Positions 1 through 8,002 of a stretch of DNA of 64,000 bases are shown here, in pieces. The DNA is from QYOJ01 sp964616825. Lineage in GTDB: Bacteria; Bacteroidota; Bacteroidia; Bacteroidales; FEN-979. A program made the position numbers and the translations under genes. Positions within the stretch are counted from its first letter, which is position 1. Each line of letters opens with the position of its first letter. Below the pieces are notes generated by a model that was not told the DNA's origin, ran no database searches, and saw only the letters and a program-made list of their open reading frames with translations. The DNA lies in NCBI GenBank assembly GCA_964616825.1, contig CAZTSX010000016.1, forward strand, positions 1 through 64,000, in the 5' to 3' direction.

Positions 1-56
1 GACCACCCCAGATCGGTTTAAATTGACCCCCCGAGATCGGCTGAAACTGACCACCT
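1..56. repeat. IS21 left terminal repeats
   Basis: Three related blocks are visible: GACCACCCCAGATCGG, TGACCCCCCGAGATCGG and CTGACCACC. Multiple terminal repeats of this kind are typical IS21 transposase-binding sites. The outermost T would lie just outside the window. Confidence 0.75.
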
Positions 57-128
57 CTAAAATTACGATTTTTTCACAAGTTATTGAAGCCATAATTTCG
101 ATGCTGAACAATTAAATCAGTATTAATT

Positions 129-1467
129 ATGGCAAATAAACCAATAGCTATGAGTAAACTCAGAAAAGTATTGCAGCTTTATTTAAATGGAAAAAGCAAG
201 AAGTTCATCAGCAATTATTTAAATCTTTCACGTAACACCGTCAAGAAGTATCTAATCGAACTCAATGCCTTGAATCTAAGCATTGAAGAACTCAACCAAT
301 TGAGTGATCTTGATTTGGAAAAGTTATTTATTGAAAAGCCTGCTGTTGAGCAGTCAGCACGAGAGTCAGCCTTGTATAAGTTCTTTCCCTATATGGAGAA
401 AGAGTTGAAAAAGACAGGTGTAACCCGTATGATTATCTGGCAGGAATATATCTCAAAACATACGGATGGCTTTCGAAAGACACAGTTCAACATCCGGTAT
501 AACAAATGGAGCAAGAAGGTTAACCCATCGATGCGAATGACCCATAAGGCCGGGGATAAGCTTTACGTTGACTACGCTGGGAAAACACTTGAGATCGTTG
601 ATAAAGAAACCGGAGTAATAACTCCTGTTCAGTTCTTTGTAGCTACGCTTGGGAGCAGTCAGTATACTTATGCAGAGGCCAGCATGAGCCAGCAAAGGGA
701 TGACTTTATTCATTCCGTTGAAAATGCTTTGCATTACTTCGGAGGTGTGCCACAGGCCATTGTCCCTGATAATCTGAAAGCAGCTGTTACAAAGTCGAAT
801 CGCTATGAGCCTACACTGAATGAGACCTTCCTTGACTTTGCCGATCATTATGGAACAACAGTTTTACCGGCAAGAGTGTACAAGCCAAAGGATAAATCTT
901 TGGTTGAAGGAGCCGTAAGGATGCTCTATACGCGCGTTTACAGCGTGATCAGGGATCAGGTCTATTATGATCTGGGATCTTTGAACCAGGCCATATTAGA
1001 AGCTCTTGAAAAGCATAATACAACCAACTTCTCCAACAGGAACTACTCTCGCAAGATGTTGTTTGAAGAGGTAGAGAAAAAAGAGCTTATGCCTCTTGCC
1101 CGCACACGGTATCAAATAAAGAATCATGCCTTTGTAACGGTGATGCAAAATGGCCATGTTCATCTGTCAGCTGATAAACGCGGCTATAGACGAATCCGTT
1201 AAAACATATATCACTCGGGTTCTTGAAAAGAAACAGCATCCCGAGCAAGCTTATAAGAGCTGCATGGGAATCTTATCAATGGAGCGCAAGGTTGGCCGTC
1301 CACGGCTGATCAATGCCTGTAGAAGGGCTCTGGAGTATGGCATTTATAATTACAAGATTATTCAACGAATACTGGACCAAAACCTTGATCAAATCCAGGA
1401 TGAACCTGAAAAGAATGAAAAATTACCTAAACATCAGAATATCAGAGGCGAAAACTATTATCAATAA
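129..1467 (+). pseudogene. istA: IS21 transposase IstA with internal deletion and frameshift
   Basis: The first frame (129-1202) has an N-terminal helix-turn-helix (about residues 10-40) and a DDE integrase core with Asp in VDYAGK, Asp in VPDNLK and Glu in VEGAVR. It ends soon after GHVHLSADK. The second frame (open from about 1150 to 1467) continues with AAIDESVKTY and EQAYKSCMGIL, the usual IstA C-terminus. As I recall intact Bacteroidota IstA proteins, roughly 60 residues of the beta-barrel region belong between these blocks. A deletion therefore best explains the frame change, possibly across a short ATAAAC-like repeat near 1175. This is not the simple -1 frameshift some IS families use. 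The catalytic core is intact but the C-terminal domain is out of frame, so the product is probably inactive. Confidence 0.82.
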
Positions 1468-1478
1468 AAACAATAACA

Positions 1479-2234
1479 ATGAACGACACAACATTATTTA
1501 AAATGAAACAGATGAAGCTTTATGGGATGCACCATGCTTTTCTGGGAGCTATTGAAACCGGAAAGATGGATGGGTACACCCAAGATGAACTGCTGGCAAT
1601 GCTCATCGATGCCGAATACGATGATCGGCATACCCGACGTATTGAGCGTGGAATCAAAAATGCACGCTTTCGTTACAAGGCCTCGGTTGAAAATGTTATC
1701 TATGACCAGGTGCGTAACATTGACAAGAATACGATCATACGCTATGCGGCTGGGGAATACATCAAAAAGGGTGGAAGCATTTTGATCACAGGAAGTACCG
1801 GAGTAGGAAAAAGCTACATCGCATCTGCACTTGGGTATCAGGCGTGCATTGAAGGCTACAGGGTTGTGTATTACAACACAGCCAAACTGCTGGCTCGGTT
1901 AAAGATGGCTAAGGCTGACGGGAGCTACTTGAAAGAACTGTCCCGCATTGAGCGACAACACTTATTAATCCTGGATGACTTTGGCCTGCAGCCAATGGAT
2001 AACCAAAACCGCTTGAACCTACTGGAAATCATTGAAGACAGGCATGGGAAAGGATCGACAATAATAACTTCTCAGCTGCCTGTTAGTGAGTGGCATAGTG
2101 TTATTGGAGAGAAGACGGTGGCCGATGCCATCCTTGACCGCATAGTACATCAATCACACAGGATCGAGCTTCAGGGTGAATCGATGAGAAAAAAACGTGG
2201 GAAACCATCAAATGAGACACATGAAGAAAATTAA
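1479..2234 (+). CDS. istB: IS21 helper ATPase IstB
   Basis: This 251-residue AAA+ ATPase has a Walker A motif GSTGVGKS (about residues 104-111) and a Walker B segment LLILDDFGLQ (about 160-170), followed by TSQLP and the DRIVHQSHRI arginine-rich end typical of IstB/DnaC-like proteins. In IS21 elements IstB forms oligomers on DNA and loads or activates IstA for target-site insertion. The ATG lies 12 bases after the istA stop, so the two are co-transcribed. The gene looks intact in length and motifs even though its istA partner is damaged, so it could only act with IstA supplied by another copy. Confidence 0.93.
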   Translation: MNDTTLFKMKQMKLYGMHHAFLGAIETGKMDGYTQDELLAMLIDAEYDDRHTRRIERGIKNARFRYKASVENVIYDQVRNIDKNTIIRYAAGEYIKKGGSILITGSTGVGKSYIASALGYQACIEGYRVVYYNTAKLLARLKMAKADGSYLKELSRIERQHLLILDDFGLQPMDNQNRLNLLEIIEDRHGKGSTIITSQLPVSEWHSVIGEKTVADAILDRIVHQSHRIELQGESMRKKRGKPSNETHEEN

Positions 2235-2299
2235 AATAAAAACGTAAATTTGTTTAACCAAAATAACTTGTGAAAACGTTCTTTTTGAGGTTGGATTTT

Positions 2300-2333
2300 A
2301 GGGGGGTCACTTTCATCCGGTTTAGGGTGGTCA
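2300..2333. repeat. IS21 right terminal repeats
   Basis: On the minus strand this reads TGACCACCCTAAACCGG, then about 16 bases from its start TGACCCCCC, mirroring the left end. It marks the boundary between the IS and the interrupted integrase gene. Confidence 0.75.
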
Positions 2334-2577
2334 GTTTAGCCGTTCTATGCAGTTTAAGTTCGTTTATCAATCCTTTGGAGAAAGTTTCTGGGTCAATCTG
2401 GGATAGGTTCGCCGAATCTGTTATCGGTCTGCTAAGAGAGTCATCCCAGTAACATGGGGGAATTTTTTCACCCGTGGACCAGACAAACCGTGTGCTTTGG
2501 ATATAGAACAGCAAGCAGATCAAAGTAGGATGACTTTGATTTGGATTTTTTAAAATAAACCGTGTTTTGATCTTCAT
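2334..2577 (-). pseudogene. N-terminal fragment of a Bacteroidota tyrosine recombinase/integrase, cut by the IS
   Basis: About 81 codons are readable before the IS end. The start MKIKTRFILKNPN followed by RFVWSTGEKIPPCYWD matches the Arm DNA-binding domain at the N-terminus of Bacteroidota tyrosine integrases, whose consensus resembles RFVYSTGEKIxPxxWD. Downstream the reading frame runs straight into the IS right end (TTLNRMKV is IS sequence). The core-binding and catalytic domains (R..HxxR..Y) would lie beyond the IS, outside the window. Such integrases mobilise conjugative transposons or genomic islands, so this may mark the edge of an island. A minus-strand ORF at 2468-2656 overlaps it and is not a gene. 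Confidence 0.8.
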
Positions 2578-2760
2578 CGTTTATCTCTTGCACAGTGCAA
2601 AGATACGAAAATAGTTGTTGCCCTGGTTGTGGTTTTTGTGTTACTTTACGATACATTCTGATTCATTAAATATTTGGCATGCCGCATAAACACAGATCAT
2701 ATGGAAGCAGTAAGCCATGTAACATATCTAGATTAACTGTCGGCTCCGGGTACAGGGAAA

Positions 2761-2794
2761 GAGGCTGTCTTAATCTTAGGCAGCTTCTTTTTTT
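2761..2794 (+). terminator. Possible rho-independent terminator
   Basis: A 9-bp stem GAGGCTGTC/GGCAGCTTC (with G-T pairs) and a 9-nt loop is followed by seven T. No gene ends directly upstream on this strand apart from the IS, so its role is uncertain. The T-run adjoins repeat copy A. Confidence 0.4.
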
Positions 2795-2970
2795 ATTCCG
2801 CTCCACGGCTCCCGCATGAGCGGGACAAGCTGCGGTGGCCGAGGCTCCACAACACGACTGCAACGCTTAATACAATTTACGACTTACGATTAACGATTTA
2901 CGATTCCATTTCTCCACGTCGTTAGGATGTTTATACGAAGCCTGTGTTTAAGATTTCTTTCTGCGAAAGA
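2787..2970 (+). repeat. Dispersed inverted repeat, copy A
   Basis: Two well-conserved blocks match copy B (11010-11226) in reverse orientation. The first is GC-rich, starting ATTCCGCTCCACGGCTCC and including a CCCGC-ATGA-GCGGG hairpin. The second starts TTTCTCCACGT and ends TTTCTTTCTGCGAAAG. They are separated by an AT-rich, 7-bp periodic stretch (TTTACGA, CTTACGA, TTAACGA, TTTACGA) that differs between the copies. There is no coding signal. The two copies bracket an 8-kb accessory segment. Confidence 0.85.
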
Positions 2971-3094
2971 GTTTGGAGAGTTTCCCCTCCTCTTCTTTCT
3001 TACTCTCCTACTTCCCTACTTACCCACTCCCATACCTAATAAGAAGCGAGCGACGGGGTGGTTTTATGAAGACCTGAATTCTAGAGAAACGAAT

Positions 3095-3892
3095 TCAATG
3101 ATTTCCTTTATGAATGTTTTGCTCTGGATAATAATGATGATAAAACCAAGCCAATGTGTCTGAGCAACATTCCAGTCTTTCCTGCACTAATGGATGAAGT
3201 TTATAAAAAAAATCAATCTCAGTAAGATTCTCAAGGCTATCAATGGAAATGACGAAATCCTGAAGCCTATTCTCGATTGGCTCATTCGGGAGCAAGAAAC
3301 AGATTGCAGATGTGTCTATAGTTGTTATTCTGAATATAATTTTATAAAAGTAAGATGGGATAGATACTTTATTTATCCCAATTGCAGACAAAGAATCAGT
3401 TAATATGCCGGCTGTAATAATATATAGAGAGTCGTATGTTTTTGCCCAGGTTCTCACTTGATCTTCTAAATGCAACCAAATTCCCCTGTTAAAATTTGGG
3501 TGTTGTGGGCTGATATTTGATAGTAAGAAACTTTCAGACATCGCCATAAATGAGAATTTCATATCACCTGCGGGCGCCAAATGGCCTCTATCAAAGCCAG
3601 AATATTTATAATCAACTAGTTCTGCAGACATCTTTGGAATCGCGGGATCTGGTCTGAAATTGTTTAACCTTTTTGTTGAACTATTTAATAGTCTCTTTTT
3701 TGTTAATAGGTAAATCAACCATTCGGCTTGTTTATGCTTGTCGGAATAAGATAAGGTATAAAAGCTATGTTCAACAACTAGTGGATTCGGTGAAAAAGGA
3801 AAATATCTGTCAATCTGGCCTATTGAAGGAAGTGGAAAAAGAAGAATGATTGAGATCAAATGGAGTTGGCAATTATTCATTAATTTTACCAT
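3095..3892 (-). CDS. Secreted DNA/RNA non-specific endonuclease (NucA/EndoG family)
   Basis: The 265-residue protein has a signal peptide (hydrophobic run to about residue 25, ending PSIGQ) and the diagnostic DRGHLAPAGD motif (about residues 100-109), where His is the general base. The conserved Asn region follows as SNISPQHPNFNRGIW. This family cleaves DNA and RNA without sequence preference using Mg2+. Export suggests nutrient scavenging from extracellular nucleic acid or a role against competitors. No immunity-like inhibitor is obvious, and the downstream gene is on the far side of repeat A. An alternative ATG at 3880 would shorten the n-region by four residues. The gene is AT-rich compared with the nqr region, in keeping with accessory origin. 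Confidence 0.88.
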   Translation of the reverse strand: MVKLMNNCQLHLISIILLFPLPSIGQIDRYFPFSPNPLVVEHSFYTLSYSDKHKQAEWLIYLLTKKRLLNSSTKRLNNFRPDPAIPKMSAELVDYKYSGFDRGHLAPAGDMKFSFMAMSESFLLSNISPQHPNFNRGIWLHLEDQVRTWAKTYDSLYIITAGILTDSLSAIGINKVSIPSYFYKIIFRITTIDTSAICFLLPNEPIENRLQDFVISIDSLENLTEIDFFYKLHPLVQERLECCSDTLAWFYHHYYPEQNIHKGNH

Positions 3893-3975
3893 GCATATAT
3901 GTTATTTCATCGGATGATTATGTTTGATGTAAAAGGCGCAGTACGTTTCTTTTGCATCAAAACAAAAAACAGCAC

Positions 3976-4179
3976 CTACTCATTCCCTATGATTGACATT
4001 CTCCAAAGCCAATAACAAAGGAAGCCTGTTGCAACCAAGCCCATCCAATTAACCCACATCGGTAGTGAACAACCTCCGATCAATACTGTTACTCCTGTTA
4101 CAATCCGCAATAAATGAATAATGGCAACAATTCCAAAGATAGTGCCAGTGATTCGAAGCCAGAAGTTTTTCGAATTCAT
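3976..4179 (-). CDS. Small integral membrane protein (67 aa)
   Basis: Two predicted membrane segments are visible (about residues 8-33 and 42-62) with a short GGCSLPMW loop between them. I do not recognise a named family. It resembles small Bacteroidota membrane proteins of unknown function. It is transcribed in the same direction as the nuclease, 83 bp upstream of it. An AT-rich near-consensus -7 box (TATATTTT) lies upstream. It could be a nuclease partner or unrelated. Confidence 0.6.
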   Translation of the reverse strand: MNSKNFWLRITGTIFGIVAIIHLLRIVTGVTVLIGGCSLPMWVNWMGLVATGFLCYWLWRMSIIGNE

Positions 4180-4431
4180 ATTGAAGTTGTTAAATGATAT
4201 TACTAAAATATAAAAGTACGATAACTTTCGTGGATCTGAATTTGATCCTTAAGTCAATCAAAGGTGTCGAGGCGGATTTGGGAGTCCATGTTTGTTTATA
4301 ATAATAGTGAACCTATTTTCCGGTACAAGTTATGAACTTTTCTTTGTTTGAGTAAAGTTTCAAGCAAATGATAGCCAAATTGATTCTTTTCGTATCTTAG
4401 AAAGATTAAAATTGATTAGATATCCATCAAT

Positions 4432-5186
4432 ATGAGCTTAACTGATTTGATAAATGAGGTCCCAAATCCTGCATGCCTTAAAGGGTGTAATAAAGTGAAA
4501 AGAAAGGAGATTGCTGAAAATGATCTTTGTAAGAAAGTTGATTCCGTGCTCGATGGGCTTCCTGTACGCTGTATTGGGGAACATGCAGTGCAGAAGATCC
4601 ATTTCCTTACTCAATACTTTGGAATCTTTGCCACGGCAATGCATAAGAAATGGCCGGATAAAATCAGTTACATAGAGATTTGTAGTGGACCTGGCAGGTG
4701 TATTAACCGCAAAAATGGAGAAGAATTCAACGGAACAGCTTGAATCTTGTTTTCATTGACCCAACGGATTGCAGTGTGCCGTTTCAATTAATCAAGTCTA
4801 TGAAAAAGGTGGTTCCGAATATGGACCTTATCATCAATATTGCATCAGGTACAGATTTCAATAGGAATGTTGGAAATGCGTTGAAAAATCCAAATGGATA
4901 TAAGACAAGCATTGACAAATATTCCAGGTTTGTTAATGATTCTGCTTTCTTCAGCAATCCAGATAACCTAATAATGGCGCAGCAGGGGAAGTTCAGGGAT
5001 CTGAGAAATATTTTTCGAGATCTTTATATACAGAATCTTAATGAGCTTGGGTACAGTTATTTCGAATTCAATTCTGTAGCTAACTTTTACGATCTTCTAT
5101 TTGCCACCTCTCATGAGAAGGGGATTGATTTTTGGAAAAAAGCAACTCGAATCCGCTTTGATGGACAAAGAAAACTATTATTATAA
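4432..5186 (+). pseudogene. tcmP: Three-Cys-motif partner protein TcmP, internally deleted and frameshifted
   Basis: Frame one (4432-4743) contains HFLTQYFGIFATAM and YIEICSGPGRC, then EEFNGTA and a stop. The adjoining frame (4740-5186) opens with LVFIDPTDCSVPF and runs to the normal C-terminus. In TcmP proteins the GPGR loop and the F(I/V)DP motif are usually separated by about 80 residues; here only about 18 remain. A deletion with frame loss is therefore the best reading, not a single-base error. TcmP proteins look like Rossmann-fold, methyltransferase-like enzymes and are regularly encoded next to a three-Cys-motif protein, as here (ATG two bases after this stop). Their biochemical function is unknown to me. 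A TTG at 4740 could restart translation of the C-terminal half. Confidence 0.75.
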
Positions 5187-5188
5187 CC

Positions 5189-5914
5189 ATGGCAGAAACC
5201 AAAATCGAATGGACTGAACTGACCTGGAATCCTTCAACTGGTTGTACAAAAATATCCTCAGGATGTAAACACTGCTATGCAGAGAAAATGGCGGGCCGAT
5301 TGCAAGCAATGGGAATCGACAAATACATGGATGGGTTTGAACTTCGCCGGCATGAATCTGAGCTATCCATGCCATATCACTGGAAAAAGCCCAGGTTGGT
5401 CTTTGTCAATTCCATGAGTGATTTATTTCATGAGGAGATGCCATTGGATTTCATTCAACATGTATTCCAGGTAATGAACGATTGCCCGCAACACGTTTTT
5501 CAGGTTCTTACCAAACGATCCGATATTCTGAGACAATACTCTCCTCTACTAACCTGGAGCCCTAATATCTGGATGGGTGTGACAGTTGAACATTCCTCAT
5601 ATGTAAACAGGATTCAGGATTTGCGAATGACCGGGGCTTTTATCAAATTTCTTTCATTGGAACCGTTATTGTCGTTACTTCATGACATAGACCTACTTCA
5701 TGTCGATTGGGTGATTGTTGGGGGAGAAAGCGGTCCTAAAGCCCGTCCGATAAAAAAGGAATGGGCATTAGATATCAGGCATCAATGCCAGGAAGCAAGA
5801 GTTCCTTTCTTTTTTAAACAGTGGGGCGGGAGAAACAAAAAAGCGGCCGGGAGCTTACTGGATGGAGTGGCGTATAAGGAGATGCCAAACGTGGAAGTGT
5901 TAATTCCATCGTAA
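5189..5914 (+). CDS. Phage Gp37/Gp68-family (DUF5131) three-Cys-motif protein
   Basis: The 241-residue protein begins AETKIEWTELTWNPSTGC and carries the signature CTKISSGCKHCYAE (Cys at about residues 19, 26 and 29), a C-x6-C-x2-C cluster like that of radical-SAM iron-sulphur enzymes. The rest matches the family: FVNSMSDLFHE, LTKRSDIL, WMGVTVEH, FLSLEPLL, VIVGGESGPKARP and FFFKQWGG. It is usually paired with TcmP, whose broken gene lies immediately upstream. It is found in phages and mobile islands. Substrate and product are unknown. This gene looks full length, so only one half of the pair seems intact. Confidence 0.9.
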   Translation: MAETKIEWTELTWNPSTGCTKISSGCKHCYAEKMAGRLQAMGIDKYMDGFELRRHESELSMPYHWKKPRLVFVNSMSDLFHEEMPLDFIQHVFQVMNDCPQHVFQVLTKRSDILRQYSPLLTWSPNIWMGVTVEHSSYVNRIQDLRMTGAFIKFLSLEPLLSLLHDIDLLHVDWVIVGGESGPKARPIKKEWALDIRHQCQEARVPFFFKQWGGRNKKAAGSLLDGVAYKEMPNVEVLIPS

Positions 5915-5918
5915 ATCC

Positions 5919-6089
5919 TTACACCGCCACACCCTTGATAAATACCTCCACAAACTCTTTCATTTTGGCGATGATGCGTTCGCCGATTTCGCAGGCTTTA
6001 AGTATGCTGAGGCGGTTATCGAGGCATTTGAATACGTCGTCGGGGATGGCATCCACATCTTCGATAAGGGGTAGGTTCTCTTCAATGAA
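5919..6089 (-). pseudogene. C-terminal remnant of an unidentified gene
   Basis: Reading the minus strand from 6089 gives 56 sense codons to a TAA at 5921-5919, with typical codon use: a start FIEENLPLIEDVDAIP, a middle VFKCLDNRLSILKAC and an end VEVFIKGVAV. An in-frame stop (6092-6090) precedes it and no start codon is present. The upstream boundary coincides with a short 7-bp periodic spacer (6082-6116). I do not recognise the parent protein. This looks like the tail of a gene removed when the present neighbours came together. Confidence 0.55.
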
Positions 6090-6113
6090 TTATGAGTTAT
6101 GAGTTCTCATTCA

Positions 6114-7646
6114 TCATGCAAAATATAGTTGATACTTTTCCTCTATTTCCAGTGCCTCTTTTTCGGTTAATTGTTTAAACTCTTTTCGCCTTGCTTTCTG
6201 CGTTAGTTTTCCATCTCCTTGCTCTAAGAAATGAACGAGCAGTGCAATAGTCTTATCCGGCATCTCAAAACGATCATCCAGGTAACGTTTCATCTCATCA
6301 TACCGTTGCAGGTATTTTACCTCATCCGGAATCACATATTTAATGGTATCATCTACACAATCGAACAGAAATTCGGCATGCCTGGTGGCATCAAAATATC
6401 GGTAGTAATCTATGGTTTCATTCAGTACTTCCACATTGTTATCAGAAGTGGCTTTCCATTCAATGAAATCCAATAGCGGATGGGCATATGCTTCCAGGAC
6501 TTTCCGGTAATCGTCGATATGATCAAGGATGGAAGCAGATACCGGGAAGATGACACCCTGATGTGCAAATTGCTTTCTTGCAAGCATGTGATGAATCAGA
6601 TACCTGTGTATTCTGCCATTGCCGTCTACAAAAGGATGGATGAAGACAAAACCAAAAGCAATGATTGAAGCTGCCAGTACTGCATCAAAACCGGAATCTT
6701 CCAGCAGATGATTTGTGGCTATCAGCCCATCAATCAATTTCTCCAGATCCTGCCATCGTGCAGAAACATGCTCGGGTATGGGTTCTCCGGTGGTACGGTC
6801 ATGGTCGCCTACAAAACCTCCCTGTACCCGAAAACCCATTTTTGTAAACCGTTTACTTTCAATAACGATCTGTTGCAACCTGAATAATTCATCCTTGCTT
6901 AGCGGTTTCATGCCTGCCTGGCCGATCGCTTTTCCCCACCTCACTGCACGACTGCTTTTGGGGTTTTCACCCTCTATGGTGAACGATGCGTTGGAGTCTT
7001 TCAATAATAAAAAGGCGGATGCGCGCTGTAATATATCTCTATGGATCGTTTTCAGGTAAGCATTCTTTTGTTCTGACAGGTTAGCAGTGATATATGCCTT
7101 GAGTTTCGGAGTTTTGTGAATAAGCGGGCAGAAATCTCTTGTCCCCGGCAGGTTATTGATGATACGATGGCGTGGTGATCGATGCCCCTTGATAGCAAAT
7201 TGTATGTTTTCATCCAACAAGGCGACATAGTTCTTGATAGCCAGATCCGGTAAGTCCAACTGTTCCTCCATCAACCATTCATACAAAAACCAGATCTTTC
7301 GACTGTATTGACCGGTAGGTTCAACTTGAAGTAGCTCTTTAACCTCTTCTTTGGTGAGTTTTAAAAACAGCCATTTAAATGCGAGAAGGTTAATCCCTTC
7401 GTATTTCAGTGCAAAGACGAGTTGTTTATAGATCGTATCTCCGGGTTGATATTTAGGTGTGAAAACGTTCCATCCTTCATTCTGATATCGTCTGTTTTTC
7501 TTGCTGATTAATGCGAGTGTGAATGGAAGCGGTACCGGAAGATCCAGGGCATCAATAATCGCCCCATATCCTGCAATGAACCCTTGTTCAGGAGTGGATC
7601 TTCCATGAAAATGGGTTATTTCTCGTGAAAAACAGGTATTTTTCAT
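6114..7646 (-). CDS. Fic-domain protein, probable AMP-transferase with N-terminal inhibitory motif
   Basis: The Fic motif HPFVDGNGRIHRY (about residues 337-349) has the catalytic His and phosphate-binding GNGR. Upstream, SFTIEGE (about 221-227) fits the [ST]xxxE[GN] inhibitory helix whose Glu blocks ATP binding, so this is a class II arrangement with the inhibitor inside the same protein. GFRVQGGFVGDHDRTTGEPIPEH forms the flap/target-docking segment. The N-terminal ~200 residues are family-typical but of unknown role. Fic enzymes transfer AMP or related groups to target proteins. I chose the first ATG (7646); the frame extends to a TTG at 7700, which is less likely. The gene is monocistronic and close to other accessory genes, which fits a toxin or regulatory role, but no target can be named. 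Confidence 0.88.
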   Translation of the reverse strand: MKNTCFSREITHFHGRSTPEQGFIAGYGAIIDALDLPVPLPFTLALISKKNRRYQNEGWNVFTPKYQPGDTIYKQLVFALKYEGINLLAFKWLFLKLTKEEVKELLQVEPTGQYSRKIWFLYEWLMEEQLDLPDLAIKNYVALLDENIQFAIKGHRSPRHRIINNLPGTRDFCPLIHKTPKLKAYITANLSEQKNAYLKTIHRDILQRASAFLLLKDSNASFTIEGENPKSSRAVRWGKAIGQAGMKPLSKDELFRLQQIVIESKRFTKMGFRVQGGFVGDHDRTTGEPIPEHVSARWQDLEKLIDGLIATNHLLEDSGFDAVLAASIIAFGFVFIHPFVDGNGRIHRYLIHHMLARKQFAHQGVIFPVSASILDHIDDYRKVLEAYAHPLLDFIEWKATSDNNVEVLNETIDYYRYFDATRHAEFLFDCVDDTIKYVIPDEVKYLQRYDEMKRYLDDRFEMPDKTIALLVHFLEQGDGKLTQKARRKEFKQLTEKEALEIEEKYQLYFA

Positions 7647-7762
7647 GCTCAATTGTAACAAATAGGTATCAAAGATATGTAAAATTGGGGTAGAATACAA
7701 GAAATTTGGGTAAAAATGTTTGCTAATTGGGAAATGCAGGTATTTGATATAGTCTGTTTCTT

Positions 7763-7981
7763 TCAGGAGTTCTGGAACGCAAAAAATAGATTGGCCTTCG
7801 GAAAATTGTCGCTCGGAGTGTGGATGAAAAAGGCGTTTAAAAACAAACGGTGTTTAAATGGCGCCTGGGCGCCATGAGTTCGTTTGTTTTCGCTGAATGA
7901 ATGAACACTCAGGTAATTTTTCGTCAGCCTTGATTTTTTCTTTGGGGATTTTATCCCGAGCTTGCGAGGGATCTCAATCAA
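7763..7981 (-). repeat. ORF-like intergenic element with long hairpin
   Basis: The minus strand is open for 72 codons (FSENKRTHGAQAPFKHRLF, FFIHTPSDNFPKANLFF), but the segment has no domain, fills an intergenic gap and is built around a strong palindrome: ATGGCGCC-TG-GGCGCCAT (7858-7875) within outer arms AAAACAAACG and CGTTTGTTTT (7840-7890). I recall near-identical short ORFs annotated as hypothetical in other Bacteroidota, which fits a dispersed repeat and not a gene. A further short inverted pair, ATCCC...GGGAT, lies near 7950. It could equally be a structured RNA. Confidence 0.5.
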
Positions 7982-8002
7982 GACAAAAGAAAAAACACTA
8001 TT

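Larger units (their letters stand above)
1..2333 (+). mobile_element. IS21-family insertion sequence (istA-istB), defective
   Basis: The element carries an istA/istB pair in IS21 order between related multi-copy terminal repeats. The left end begins GACCACCCC at base 1 and repeats as TGACCCCCC and TGACCACC (24-56). The right end, read inward from 2333, begins TGACCACCCT, then has TGACCCCCC about 16 bases further in. If the terminus is TGACCACC, the element starts one base before this window, so the window probably begins at an assembly break inside a multicopy IS. The right terminus lies within an integrase gene (2334-2577). Transposition is probably lost in this copy because istA carries an internal deletion and frameshift. 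The target duplication cannot be checked because the left flank is missing. Confidence 0.88.
2578..3094. other. Intergenic region with terminator-like hairpin, heptad array and inverted-repeat copy A
   Basis: I see no gene here. The stretch contains a hairpin with T-run (2761-2794), inverted-repeat copy A (2787-2970) with an internal period-7 array (2870-2905), and unassigned sequence to 3094. The short ORFs on both strands lie inside the repeat or opposite the nuclease gene and show no family features. Confidence 0.6.

Noticed and set aside
453..848. 131-residue minus-strand frame
   Set aside because: It lies wholly antisense to the istA catalytic core and has no family features.
2468..2656. 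62-residue minus-strand frame
   Set aside because: It overlaps the integrase fragment in another frame; the integrase match explains the DNA better.
2666..2863. 65-residue minus-strand frame
   Set aside because: It is translated from inverted-repeat copy A and the terminator-like hairpin.
2927..3163. 78-residue plus-strand frame
   Set aside because: It starts in repeat A and ends antisense to the nuclease gene; composition is not protein-like.
3194..3403. 69-residue plus-strand frame
   Set aside because: Antisense to the nuclease gene.
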